Shown in pieces: positions 1 to 10,800 of a stretch of DNA of 64,000 nucleotides (positions are counted from its first letter, which is position 1; every line of letters starts with the position of its first letter). The DNA comes from Symsagittifera roscoffensis (taxonomy: Eukaryota; Xenacoelomorpha; Acoela; Convolutidae): NCBI RefSeq assembly GCF_963678635.1, contig NC_087065.1, positions 66,311,374 through 66,375,373 of the forward strand, in the 5' to 3' direction. The notes below the pieces were generated by a model. The model saw only the letters and a program-made list of their open reading frames with translations. It did not search any database and was not told the origin of the DNA. The position numbers and the translations under genes are program-made.

Positions 1-152
1 GACAAGAATAACAAGTTTATGTCCATGATTCCACCGTTCTGGGACATCTCTCTTCAAGGAGAAAACGGACAAGATAAATGATGTTCGCCAAATATCGACG
101 TTCATCATCCATCCTTCAATTGCAGAAGAAAGAGATAAAAACTCAAAAACTC
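1..152 (+). mobile_element. 3' untranslated end of a plus-strand retroelement copy, with purine tract
   Basis: This stretch resembles 55,780-55,926, which lies just upstream of the LTR of the other plus-strand copy; both carry a CATCATCCATCC segment at matching distances. The last 30 bases before the LTR start are purine-rich (121-150), as expected of a polypurine tract that primes plus-strand synthesis. The copy is cut by the window edge, so its genes are not visible. Confidence 0.5.
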
Positions 153-582
153 TGTAAACCCCGGATGGGTGGATCCTAATCTAAACTACATTTTATTGTT
201 TCATAAATAAGATATTTTACCACTGTAAAATATTTAATATTAACAAATCATAATCCATCTAACTAACAACCCACTTATTTGTAAGTGCTGAAATTACTTG
301 TAATTTCAGCACCAGAGAGATTTGAATTTAACTTAGAAATTAGTTGCCTCTCCTTCGAGAACTACAGCAGCCGCAATAAAACCAGTATACTCTAGATCTA
401 TTGAGCCTAGCAGAGACTAGTTAAACAACCTGAGACTAGTAGTTATAAGAGTAAGATTAGGATCGTTATTAGACTAAGAAGTTGCACGAATCTATCCGGA
501 CGAAAATAAGATAGCGTGACGAGCAGACGGTGTACCCTATCCGAAATTACTCTATGAGTTATACACCATCATATATAACTCA
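153..582 (+). mobile_element. LTR copy A (plus orientation)
   Basis: The sequence begins TGTAAACCCCGG and ends in AACTCA, so it has the TG...CA ends of an LTR. It aligns along its length with repeats at 31,654-32,031, 39,202-39,579, 42,191-42,477 and 55,927-56,322, and in reverse at 60,913-61,303. It holds a perfect 13-bp inverted repeat at 285-312. No primer-binding site follows position 582, so this is a 3' LTR or solo LTR. Confidence 0.65.
285..312. repeat. 13-bp perfect palindrome inside the LTR
   Basis: Arms GTGCTGAAATTAC and GTAATTTCAGCAC are separated by two bases. The same hairpin is exact at 31,771-31,798, 39,319-39,346 and 42,217-42,244, and altered in one arm at 56,061-56,088. Its conservation in otherwise drifting LTRs suggests a role such as an RNA stem or a dimeric protein site; this is inference. 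Confidence 0.8.
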
Positions 583-862
583 ACAGGTTTGTATATAGAT
601 TAAAATTTATAGCTCAATTAGGTTTTGCTATTCCGTTTTTTAAGATCGGAAAAATGCTAGTAATATTGTTCCTATTTATGACCATACAGTTTCCTTATGG
701 GAAAATGCTTTTCATACACTTTTAATTCATGGCCATAGGTTTCATTTCGGGAAAATGTTAGTCGTACAGTTCCTTAGTACGGAAAAAATGCTATTCATAG
801 AGTTCTGTATGGAAAACTGTATGGGAGCTGTATGACTAGTATTTCTGTCAAACAGAAAAGAC
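583..862. repeat. AT-rich stretch with a degenerate short tandem repeat
   Basis: A GGAAAAATGCTA-like core recurs at 648, 699, 749, 781 and 811, spaced about 51, 50, 32 and 30 bases apart, each followed by a CATACAG-like segment. No gene is seen. The repeat lies between LTR A and the assembly gap. Confidence 0.45.
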
Positions 863-1062
863 NNNNNNNNNNNNNNNNNNNNNNNNNNNNNNNNNNNNNN
901 NNNNNNNNNNNNNNNNNNNNNNNNNNNNNNNNNNNNNNNNNNNNNNNNNNNNNNNNNNNNNNNNNNNNNNNNNNNNNNNNNNNNNNNNNNNNNNNNNNNN
1001 NNNNNNNNNNNNNNNNNNNNNNNNNNNNNNNNNNNNNNNNNNNNNNNNNNNNNNNNNNNNNN
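863..1062. other. assembly gap (200 Ns)
   Basis: Exactly 200 undetermined bases, a conventional size for a gap of unknown length. It interrupts the 3' end of the first minus-strand env copy, so any open frame crossing it is an artefact. Confidence 0.99.
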
Positions 1063-2600
1063 AAAAGCTCTGATACGTTCTGATGAAAATTTATGTAATG
1101 GTGGCATAAGTGAAGAGTATGGGGTGAGAAGTATTTATCTTCATACGGGTTTTGCTGTACAACAATGTGGGTTTTTTCAGATCCACATGGGATGGTTGTA
1201 TCCCAAAAATATGATCGTCTAGAAAATATGTCCAAAAAAAGGTATTTTTTGTTTTTGTAGCATATAGGGATTCTTTTATAACAAATTTTTTCTTCAAAAA
1301 CATATATTGATGACACTTTTTAGTACATGTTTAAAAACATAGTGTGTTTCCTTCATAATCAAAGAAATTTAATATATTGCCTGATAACAAATATCCTGCA
1401 TAGGGTAATTTTAGTACTGCAAGTACAAGTGATTGTAAAATTTTTGTTCGTTCCAGTTCACATAAGTGATGAAGTGTTTCTAATTCTGATAGTGACAGTT
1501 CTTGAGAAAGTCTTCTTATTGTGTGGTCAAATTGCATGTCTAAATGATTTTTTTAATGAATTGCGCCAAAATAAGAACTGTTTATGAGTGATAGTTCTTG
1601 TAATTGTGAGCTGCTTTTATCTTGTGGGCGAAGTTTTCCACCAATTTTTTCTATGTTTTTCAAAAATGTTACTGCCACGTTTGAATTTTTCTTCATTAGA
1701 ACTATGGTACGTTGGAACTGGTTTAATTATTACTTTTCCTGTTTTCATGTCGAAACTTTTTCGTATTCGACAAAAAGTTTTGAAAATTGTGTTTTGTAAA
1801 GTGGGGTTTTTTATTTGCAGGCGAGTTCTGTTTCGTGATAGACTTGAAAACGTAACAAATTGTTTTCTATTCCATCGATATTGTTCTAACAATTTCTGTT
1901 CTGTCGGATTTTATCAGGGTTTACTTTATCATAAGAGATTGGTTCAATGAAATATTTTTGATGAAATTTCATCATTATTGCTTGACTTCTTGCAACTTGA
2001 AATATAGTGTATGTGTCTACCGGGACCCAAACAATAGTTGCTTGTGTTCTTGATGTTGCATCGCAAAAACCTTGGTCATTTTCGCACGGTAAGCGTTTTT
2101 CCTGATAAATTTTATTCATGGAGGTCATAAGTTAATCGTCCCAGTGCGCCGTGGAGTGGTTATTTATCGTCTAATCTTATATGACCTTGGTATCTTTCGA
2201 GATCTGCTTGATGTGCAGAGTCTGGAAAACCTTGAAAATTTACCAATTTTCGATTTGTGTCCCTGTTTGTGGTTAACTTTAATCGCTTAGACCCGTTTTT
2301 ACAATCGACAGTGTTAAGATAGAAAATCCTTTCTATATTGCTTTGATAGAAAGAATTTCGGGGTCGAGTTTATTCTTGTTTCCATTTGTGACTTGGGAGC
2401 AATGTACTTTTATCTCTGAAAATGTTGCTATGAATTTATATCCTGTTAAGGTTGTTGTTTCTACTTCCTGCGGTTCAGATTCGCAATAAGTTACTCGGTT
2501 TATGGCGTATTTATGTAGTGTTTTTTGTTCTTTTTATTCACAGTCATAGTGTGTAACTAATAAATCTTGTGGTCCTGTTTGAGGGTAAGGGTTTTGATGT
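1063..2600 (-). pseudogene. env: Env-like glycoprotein, unit A, broken
   Basis: Minus-strand frames match the Env-like gene at 50,170-52,713. Recognisable parts, from amino to carboxyl end, are a block near 2,550 ending HYDC, a Cys-bounded block near 2,090 containing CENDQGFC, a Leu-rich block at 1,331-1,537 around ETLHHLCELER, and a carboxyl part ending at the N gap. Compared with the copy at 20,900-21,490, about 165 bp are missing near 2,115. Several frameshifts and stops separate the blocks. In the family this would be a membrane glycoprotein that could allow particles to leave and enter cells; this copy cannot make one. It is the only unit of the array that keeps the carboxyl half of env. 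Confidence 0.6.
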
Positions 2601-3455
2601 GATGTTGGTTCTGAAAAGACAGGCGGAGAGAGGGTTTAATATTAAAGAGATTATTAGAAGATACTTGTGTAGGATAGTCCCGAATATGGGTTAAAAATAA
2701 TTATGTATCGAAGTGTCTTTTTTGTATACCTATAGTATTTATAGATAAATTCTGTTGGGAAAAATGGAGGCGGTTAAAACTGAGCTGTTCTAATTGGTGA
2801 ATTAGAGGGAGACGGTGATGATTTAAAGTGTTTATTTTTATGTTATTTCAAGTTTAAGTGTTAAATTGTCTTGTGTAAGGATATGTATGCTGTGTTCCTG
2901 TATGACTTTGTCAATATCGTGTCTGTATTGTAACCTGTTGAGTGCCCAATTATGCAATCTGTTGCTATCAAGATGTTGATCAAAGAAAGGAGGAGTTGCT
3001 AACGAATGTGTTCGAATCTAGTCGTAGAGGTATGTTGTGGGTTAAAATTACTCTATATCTATCATCTAAACTTGTAGAGAAGTTTAGTGGAAATGTTGTT
3101 GTTGGATAATCAGCTGAGTATCATGTCTGAGCATGTCCTTTTTCCGCGCGCAGAAAGAATTTTTTTAGAAAATGTCAAATTGTAGGAAGTTACTAGGGCA
3201 GTGAATGGAAGTTTAATACTACTTCCATGTTTCATGATTGTTGTGTTGGTTGTTGATAAGCAATTTTGAAATATTTTATTAATTTCTCTTATAAAGGAAA
3301 TCTTTGTTATTTATAAAAATTTTCTATGGGAACGATTAAAAGGATTGTTGCGATGGCAAAGGTGATTATTGCCTTTTTTAACAAGTTTACATATTGTCGA
3401 AATTAAGGAAATTAGAAAGGTGACAAATATTACTAAAAGAAGAAAGATGTATATT
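2601..3455 (-). pseudogene. pre-env region, unit A, truncated
   Basis: This corresponds to 7,401-8,301 of unit B. The downstream end aligns well (compare 2,964-3,120 with 7,764-7,930). The membrane-segment ORF that should start it is lost: at about 3,455 the sequence jumps straight into the Lys-rich integrase tail. The whole pol-env spacer found at 8,302-9,230 in unit B is missing. This deletion of about 950 bp explains why unit A is shorter than B and C. Confidence 0.5.
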
Positions 3456-5020
3456 TTTGCTGGGTTATTTTAACTTCTTTGTTTTTTGGTTGTAAGATTT
3501 ATGTTGAACGATTTTTATCATATGTTTGTTGGTGATTTAGTCCTGTAAATGAGTATAACTGTGTTAGTTTTGTTTGGGCAAAATGGTAAAAGATTGTTTC
3601 TGAGTTGAGCTATTTCCTTTTTAATTGAATCAATAAGTTTGTATGTTACATCAGTGGGATTGTCAATAATCTGAAATGGTTTTTTTCCGGATTGGTTGTA
3701 GTTTTTAGGATATTCCTTTCTGTGTTTCAAAATTTGGTATTAAGCCATACGTTTCGAATAGTAGATTTGTAGCTGGTTTGAATCGTGAAGTAATTTGTGA
3801 TTGATTATTCTGTCTTTGTTATAGTTTTTTTGGCTATTTTTTGATGAATTATATTGCGTTTTTTATCTCTTTTTGAAATCCATTCTGTATGTGTGCCAGA
3901 GGCTAACTTTAGGATTTATGAGTGATGAAATTGATCTGCATCGTGCATGTGTAACGGTAATTTATAACAAGTTGATTCTTTAGTAGTTTGGCAATAACCT
4001 TGGGCATTTTCTGACCAATTTGCTGTGAACATTATTGCTTTCCGTGGTTTTTGGCTGAAAACCATTACATATGGTGATAGTCTTAGTGTTCTTGTCAATT
4101 GTAAATTATAAGCTGAGGGGAATAATTTCACGACTGTTGAAAATTCGGTGTTTATTGTATCATTTCCTTTTATGATACATCTGAGCTATTCTTGCTGTGA
4201 ACAGTTCATTCCTTCGACTAAACCATTAGTCCGGGAGGATGAGACGTTCGTGGTTCATGTTTAATGTTGTAAAGATGGCATTATGTGATGATTTCATTAT
4301 TTATGAACTCAGTGCCATTATCGGTGACAGCGATTTCTGGTAATCCAAATTTCGCTCTCCAGTGTTCGTAAAGTGTTGTATATGCATAACAGGCATCACA
4401 ATGAGTTGCAGGGTTGAGTGCTAAATAGTGTGTACATGCATCAACTATAAACATTATATATGAGTTTCCTTCTGAGGAGGGTGATATCGGTCCTTTTGTA
4501 TCAATTGAGATTCTGTGGTTGAAGTATAAACTTTGCCCTTTAAAGTCTTGTTTTGAGCTATTTGTTTGTGATGTGGTTTGATTCATTTAACTGTCATGTT
4601 ATGCAATCGTTATCTAATACTTTAACCCAAATCGGTGCATTGGGAAATAAAAATTTTGGATAAAAATTGAGTATGTTTTTTTTCTGACTTTGCATGTCCT
4701 TTTGTGTTTAAGGAATGTAAAATGTAAAACGCTAGGAGTATCATTTTTAGTGGTAAACGGGGTACTTTTAATTCACATGTTTGGTATTTCAGGATATCAG
4801 TATTCTCGTTTATGGATGTGTTACTACTTTTTCTGAAGTATCTAAGAAGTGTTTTGTTTCCTAGAATTGTGATATCTGCTTTTACGGGTTTTGTTTTATA
4901 TATGTGCCAAGATTTAAGTTGTCTAATTACTGAGTCAGGATTTTGACATTCTTGTAGTAGTTCCAGTGTTGCTTTACCTGTGACTAGTAGAAAGATATTT
5001 TCAATTTCTGTTTTTGGAAG
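3456..5020 (-). pseudogene. pol: Ty3/gypsy integrase, unit A, broken
   Basis: The catalytic core reads in pieces. SIDTKGP holds the first Asp, TDNGTEF the second (frame at 4,281-4,586), and NGLVEGM holds the Glu (codon at 4,213-4,215) after a frameshift. The carboxyl domain follows at 3,916-4,131 (SPYVMVF block) and 3,518-3,730 (KKPFQIIDNPTDVTYK), the GPY/F-like module of Ty3/gypsy integrases. The amino-terminal zinc finger near 4,590-4,740 keeps its histidines, but the last Cys codon has become TGA. Known role of the family: insertion of element DNA into the host genome. Frameshifts and stops make this copy inactive. Confidence 0.8.
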
Positions 5021-6761
5021 AGGTATTTTATCTAGATGGTCATGCCGATCAAGATCTTGATTTTTTGTGTATTTTGAGTCTATAGGAAAAATTTAATATT
5101 TGTGGTATTTCTACTGTTCATTTTCTTGTAAGTAATCCAGGTGGTGTGTTTCGACTAAGTGTGTCTGGTAATGCAAGCTTTTTCCTGCAGTCCAAACCAT
5201 ATGTAACTTTGGGAATTTCATTGAATTAGTTGAAATCTATACACTCTATGGTTTGGATTTGACTTTTTTGTAAAATTTTTTTTAATAGATTTCAGATCTG
5301 TAAATAGAACAGTTGAGTGTTTTCATCCAAGTATTAAAAATTCAGTTTCTGTGAGAGTATATAAGTCAGCTGTTCATTCTCTCATAAGTGTAGAAATTTC
5401 GGCTTGTAAATAGCCTTGAATTTACTGAAATATGGTTAATTTTGTTTATAAATTCGTGTTATTGTAATCATGATGCGCCGATTCCAAAAATTGAAGCGTT
5501 ACACATAGCATAAAATAGTTGATCTGGATCTGGGATCTTATTCGATATTTGTTCAGCGATAAGAGTCTTTATTTCTTCAAAACGTTTCTGGTATTCTAAT
5601 GTCCATTCCAAATTATTTTGTTGTCTAAGGATATTATGAAACGGTCTTAACAATAGTTGCCTTTTCTAGACATATTTACTTACAAAATTTCGCATTCCAA
5701 GGATTTCTTGAATTTTCTTTCTTTTTGATGGAGGTTGATGTTTCATTATAGCATCTATGCGAAATTTTAATGGTGTGATTGTGTTTCCTTCAATACTATG
5801 TCCAAGGAATTTAATATGGGTGAAAAAGAAATTTGATTTATCTGGGGCTGCTTTCACGTTTTTATTAAGCAAGATTTGGAGATATTTTGTTTGTGATTGC
5901 AAGAAAACATCGTCTTAATATGTTATGACATTTTTACTGAGAATGAGTCGTCGAAAATTTTTACTCATAAGTATTGACAATGCTGCTGATCCTAGGGAGA
6001 CTCCATAGAAAAATCTATCAAGTTCAATAAAAGACTTCAAGTCTGTTATATAAAACGAGGTTTTGTTGGTTTCCAAAAACGAATTGTGTTAAGCAACGTG
6101 ATTGTTCATCTAGTAGCATTTGGTTGTATGCGCTGTTCATGTCAGCTGTTGTAAAGTAATTTCTGTTTACTTGTGAGAAATTTACTCGAATTGGTTCTAT
6201 GGCCAATTTATGTTTAGATTCATCAATGAGTGAATTGAGGTATCTAGCGTCTAGAACAATTTTTATTGATTTTTTTGAAGCGAGAAAAGTATCGCGATTT
6301 ATGAATGTGTTTCCTTTCGGTTGTTCTTTTTTATTAACTTTGTAAAAGATTTCGTATTGTTCTAAAATATATAATAATCTTTTCACTTATCTTATAAATG
6401 AATTAGAAAAAAACTCACTCGTTGTTCTTTGAAAACTGCGTCAGGTTTTAAAGGTAGATGTAGTGGTGAGTTTACTTTTCCAACATCAAAATAAGATGTA
6501 GCGTAAGCCATTGGGTATTTAAGTAGTAGTTGGGCTTAATGCTCAAATTGTTATTGTGTAATTTGGGAATATTGAAAATTAAACATTGTAAGAAATTTCT
6601 GTTGTTCAGTGGCATATTTTGAAATTTGAAATTTGGTTTAAATAGGGTTTTTTGTAAAGTTATCTGTTTTTCGTTTTGAATCACTTATTATGCAAATAAC
6701 TGATAATTCTTTATTGAGAAATGTTGATTGAATTTTGTCTGGTGATTTCAACATGTTATTT
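5021..6761 (-). pseudogene. pol: reverse transcriptase and RNase H, unit A, broken
   Basis: The RT domain is in two frames. The block at 6,024-6,386 has VLDARYLNS and motif A, FTTADMNSAYNQM; the block at 5,666-5,902 has the APDKSNFFF and FLGHSIEGN motifs. The catalytic YxDD box at 5,909-5,920 reads Tyr-stop-Asp-Asp. RNase H begins at 5,468-5,653 with LEWTLEYQKRFEEIK; its first catalytic Asp, in the CDAS motif of sister copies, is Asn here. The region upstream of RT ends at the fusion to env of unit B at 6,761/6,762. Family role: copying element RNA into DNA and degrading the RNA strand. This copy is dead twice over. Confidence 0.85.
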
Positions 6762-7400
6762 AATTCTTCTAAATTTCGTGTTAGTTGTACTCTTTCTAAT
6801 TGGACTTTCCAATCAAAAAACATTATTTCTTGACATTCTTTTTTTTGTGTCTGCTTTACAATTAGAAGGGTTGTTTATTCCAATGCGTGGTATCCAATTT
6901 CTATCATGGAGGTCATGAGTTAATCGCCGTGAAGTAGTTGTTTATCGTCTAATCTTATATGACCTTGGTATCTTTCGAGATCTGCTTGATGTGCAGAGTC
7001 TGGAAAACCTTGAAAATTTACCAATTTTCGATTTGTGTCCCTGTTTGTGGTTAAATTTAATCGCTTAGACCCGTTTTTACAATCGACAGTGTTAAGATAG
7101 AAAATCCTTTCTATATTGCTTTGGGATCGAGTCTATTCTTGTTTCCATTTGTGACTTGGGAACAATGTACGTTTATCTCTAAAAATGTTGCTATGAATTT
7201 ATATCCTCTTAAGGTTGTAGCTCGGTCTTTTGAATGAGGTGTTGCTCCTATAATTGTTGTTTCTACTTCCTGCGGTTCGGATTCGCAATGAACTACTCGG
7301 TTTATGGCGTGTTTATGTAGTGTTTTTTGTTCTTTTTATTCACAGTCATAGTGTGTAACTAATAAATCTTGTGCTCCTGTTCGAGGGTAAGCATTTTGAT
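6762..7400 (-). pseudogene. env: Env-like glycoprotein, 5' part only, unit B
   Basis: This matches the first third of env. The carboxyl end of the fragment runs through FFDWKVQLERVQLTRNLEEL and is then joined without a break in frame to pol sequence lying upstream of RT (frame at 6,638-6,823). The rest of env is absent. A block of about 25 bp present in unit C (12,685-12,710) is shortened near 6,920. As it stands this is a hybrid env-pol fragment with no expected function. Confidence 0.65.
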
Positions 7401-8301
7401 TGGATGTTGGTTCTGAAAAAACAGACGGAGAGAGGGTTTGTAGGAAAGAGGTTATAAGAAGCTACTTGTGTAGGATAGTCCCGAATAATGGGTTATAGAT
7501 AATTATGTATCGAAGTGTCTTTTTTGTATACCTACAGTATTTATAGATAAGTTCTGTTGGGATAAATGAAGGAAATAAAAACTGAGCTTTTCTACTTGGC
7601 GAATGAGAGGGAGACGGTGATGTTTTAAAGTGTCTATTTTTTTGTTTTTTTCAAGTTTAAGTTTTAAATAGTCTTGGTTAAGGATCTGTATGCTGTGTTC
7701 CTGTATGTCTTTGTCAATATCGTGTCTGTATTGCAACCTGTTGAGTGCTCAATTATGTAATCTGTTGCTATCAAGATGTTGATCAAAGAAAGGAGGAGGT
7801 GCTAACGAATGTGTTCGAATCTAGTCGTAGAGGTATGTTGTGGGTTAAAATTACTCTATATCTATCATCCAAACTTGTAGAGAAATTTAGTGGAAATGTT
7901 GTTGTTGGATATTCAGCTGAGTATCATGTCTGAGCATGTCCTTTTTGCGCGCGCCAGAAAGAATTTTTTAAGAAAATGTCAAAATGTGGGAAGTTATTAG
8001 GGCAGTGTATGGAAGTTTAATACTACTTCCATGTTTCATGATTGTTGTGTTGGTTGTTGATAAGCAATTTTGAAATACTTTCATTAATTTTTCTTATAAA
8101 GAAAATCTATGTTGTTTATAAAATTTTTCTATGGGAACGATTAAAAGGATTGTTGCGAGGGCAAAGGTGGTTTTTGCCTTTTTTACATTGACTTTTTTGC
8201 CTAACAAGTTTACATATTGTCGAAATTAAGGAAATTAGAAAGGTGACAAATATTACTAAAAGAAGAAAGATGTCTTTCTTGTTGAATATATGTCTTAACA
8301 T
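7401..8301 (-). pseudogene. pre-env region with membrane-segment ORF, unit B
   Basis: A frame starting at the ATG at 8,301 encodes about 61 residues with one strongly hydrophobic stretch (IFLLLVIFVTFLISLI) after a short basic lead, then a Lys/Arg-rich tail. This is the pattern of a signal anchor. Further on, a charged helix-like block at 7,503-7,736 (RHDIDKDIQEHSIQIL) precedes the start of env. The same two blocks exist in units C and D and at 48,773-49,900. It may be the amino end of an Env precursor (leader peptide plus ectodomain stalk) rather than a separate gene; I cannot decide. Confidence 0.5.
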
Positions 8302-9060
8302 TTAAATAGTTGTTGAGATATTGCACCTGAGGAGGGGGTCAAGGATTTTTTGATAAGTTGAGATAGGTTTTCTCGAGGGAATGAAAAATTACGAAAAAAC
8401 TGCAAAAAATTATGAGGAGTAGGAACAATATTTCAAAAGTGTCTATGATGAAAAGTAAACTAATTTGAAAAAACACTGATGGGAAGGAAGAAGTTTGAAT
8501 GAAAGAATTGATTGAAAGAAAAGCATTTGAGAAATGACTCCTCTTGCCAAATTATTTATTATTTTCCGAGTCAAAACTTGAATCTGATCGGATTGTTTGA
8601 TAATTTTTGACAAGTGGGTTGACTATGGGCAATTTTTGGGAAGGGGAAGTCCTTGGGTCTAGGAACGAGCTTTAATACTTTTTCATGAGGGAAATTTGAA
8701 GTGTAAGTTGAGACAATTTTGTTGATATTTTTGCTAGCTGATATTTTGCTAGGGGAGGGGTTTGCTAGGGGAGGGGTTGTAACATTAAGATTTTGTTTAT
8801 ATCAATTGTCAAATAAGAGCATGTTGCTTATTTTTGACCTGGATGTCTTTAAGTTATAGTATCATTTATTTTTGAAGTCAGTAAAGTATCGGCTAACGAA
8901 GTCATGTCAGACTGGGGTGATGTTTAAATAGTTTTTGATTGGCTAATGTTGAACTAGTTGTTCAATAGTGTCATCAGGAATCACAGAAAGGAGAAGAAAA
9001 TTTGTTACATTTTAAAATGTTTAAAATGATTAATTATTTGGTTAGTTTTTTTTGAAATTC
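8302..9060. other. non-coding spacer between integrase and pre-env, unit B
   Basis: No open frame of note on either strand. The stretch is shared with 14,086-14,820, 23,044-23,750 and 24,310-25,020, so it belongs to the element. In this copy a GCTAGGGGAGGGG motif is duplicated at about 8,748-8,780, which the other copies have once. It may carry a splice acceptor or promoter for env; no direct evidence. Confidence 0.5.
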
Positions 9061-10800
9061 AACTTTCTTCAATGTTTTGGGTTGTGGGATGAAAGTTTTG
9101 TTCTATTTCCGTGGTTGATTCCGGGTTCGTGATGATCTTCGTTGTTGAGAGTTTTTTATTCGTTTCTTGCGATAAAACTTTTTTTTCTAATTTTCGATTT
9201 TTTCTTTGTTATTGCTAATTTGTTGATATTTTTGCTGAGTTATTTTAACTTTTTTTATTTTTTTGGTTGTAAGATTTATGTTGAACGATTTTTATCATAT
9301 GTTTGTTGGTGATTTAGTCCTGTAAATGAGTATAACTGTGTTAGTTTTGTTTGGGCAAAATGGTAAAAGATTGTTTCTGAGTTGAGCTATTTCCTTTTTA
9401 ATTGAATTAATAAGTTTGTATGTTACATCAGTGGGATTGTCAATAATCTGAAATGGTTTTTTTCCGGATTGGTTGTAGTTTTTAGGATATTCCTTTCTGT
9501 GTTACAAAATTTGGTATTAAGCCATACGTTCCGAATAGTAGATTTGTAGCTGGTTTGAATCGTGAAGTAATTTGTGATTGATTATTCTGTCTTTGTAATA
9601 GTTTTTTGGCTATTTTTTGATGAATTACGTTGCGTTTTTTTTATCTCTATTTAAAATCCATTCTGTATGTGTGCCGAAGGCTAACTTTAAGATTTATGGG
9701 TGATGAAACTGATCTGCATCGTGCATGTGTAACGGTAATTTATAACAAGTTGATTCTTTAGTCGTTTGGCAATAACCTTGGGTATTTTCTGAACATTTTG
9801 CTGTGAACATTATTGCTTTCCGTGGTTTTTGGCTGGAAACCATTTCATATGGTGATAGTCCTAGTGTTCTTGTTAACTGTAAATTATAAGCTGAGGGGAA
9901 TAATTTCACGTCTGTTGATCATTCGGGGTATTTTGTATCATCTCCTTTTATGATACACCTGAGCTATTCTTGCTGTGAACGGTTCATTCCTTCGACTAAA
10001 CCATTAGTCCGGGGGGATGAGACGTTCGTGGTTCATGTTTAATGTTGTAAAGATGGCATTAAGTGATGATTTCATTATTTATGAACTCAGTGCCATTATC
10101 GGTGACAACGATAACTGGTAATCCAAATTTCGCTCTCCAGTGTTCGTAAAGTGTTGTATATGCATAACAGGCATCACAATGAGGTGCAGGGTTGTGTGCT
10201 ACATAGTGTGTACAGGCATCAACTATAAACTTTATATATGAGTTTCCTTCTGAGGAGGGTGATATCGGTCCTTTTGTATCAATTGAGATTTTTTGGTTGA
10301 AGTATAAACTTTGCCCTTTAAAGTCTTGTTTTGAGCTATTTGTTTCTGATGTGGTTTGATTCATTTAACTGGCATGTTATGCAATCGTTATCGAATACTT
10401 TAACCCAAATCGGTGCATTCGGAAGTAAAAATTTTTGATAAAAATTGAGTATGTTTTTTTTTCTGATTTTGCATGTCCTTTTGTGTTTAAGGAATGTAAA
10501 ATGTAAAACGCTAGGAGTATCAATTTTAGTGGTAAACGGGGTACTTTTAATTCACATGTTTGGTATTTCAGGATATCGGTGTTCTCGTTTATGCATGTGT
10601 TACTACTTTTTCTGAAGTATCTAAGAAGTGTTTTGTTTCCTAGAATTGTGATATCTGCTTTTACGGGTTTTGTCTTATATATGTGCCAAGGTTTAAGTTG
10701 TCTAATTACTGAGTCAGGATTTTGACATTCTTGTAGTAGTGCCAGTGTTGTTTTACCTGTGTTTAGTAGAAAGATTTTTTTCAATTTCTGTTTTTGGAAG
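9061..10800 (-). pseudogene. pol: Ty3/gypsy integrase, unit B, frameshifted
   Basis: The best preserved integrase of the array. The zinc-finger domain frame (10,377-10,784) contains two histidines spaced as in HHCC fingers (LHSLNTKGH), and the CITC pair is intact at about 10,370. The core frame (10,059-10,364) has SIDTKGP and TDNGTEF. After a frameshift, NGLVEGM appears near 9,990, then the frame 9,694-9,909 (SPYEMVSSQKPRK) and the carboxyl module. A Lys/Gln-rich tail follows to about 9,061. At least three frameshifts or stops break it. The D, D and E residues are all still encoded. Confidence 0.85.

Noticed and set aside
742-1316. Open frames on both strands spanning the N block near 1 kb
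   Set aside because: They run through 200 undetermined bases; their length is an artefact of the gap.
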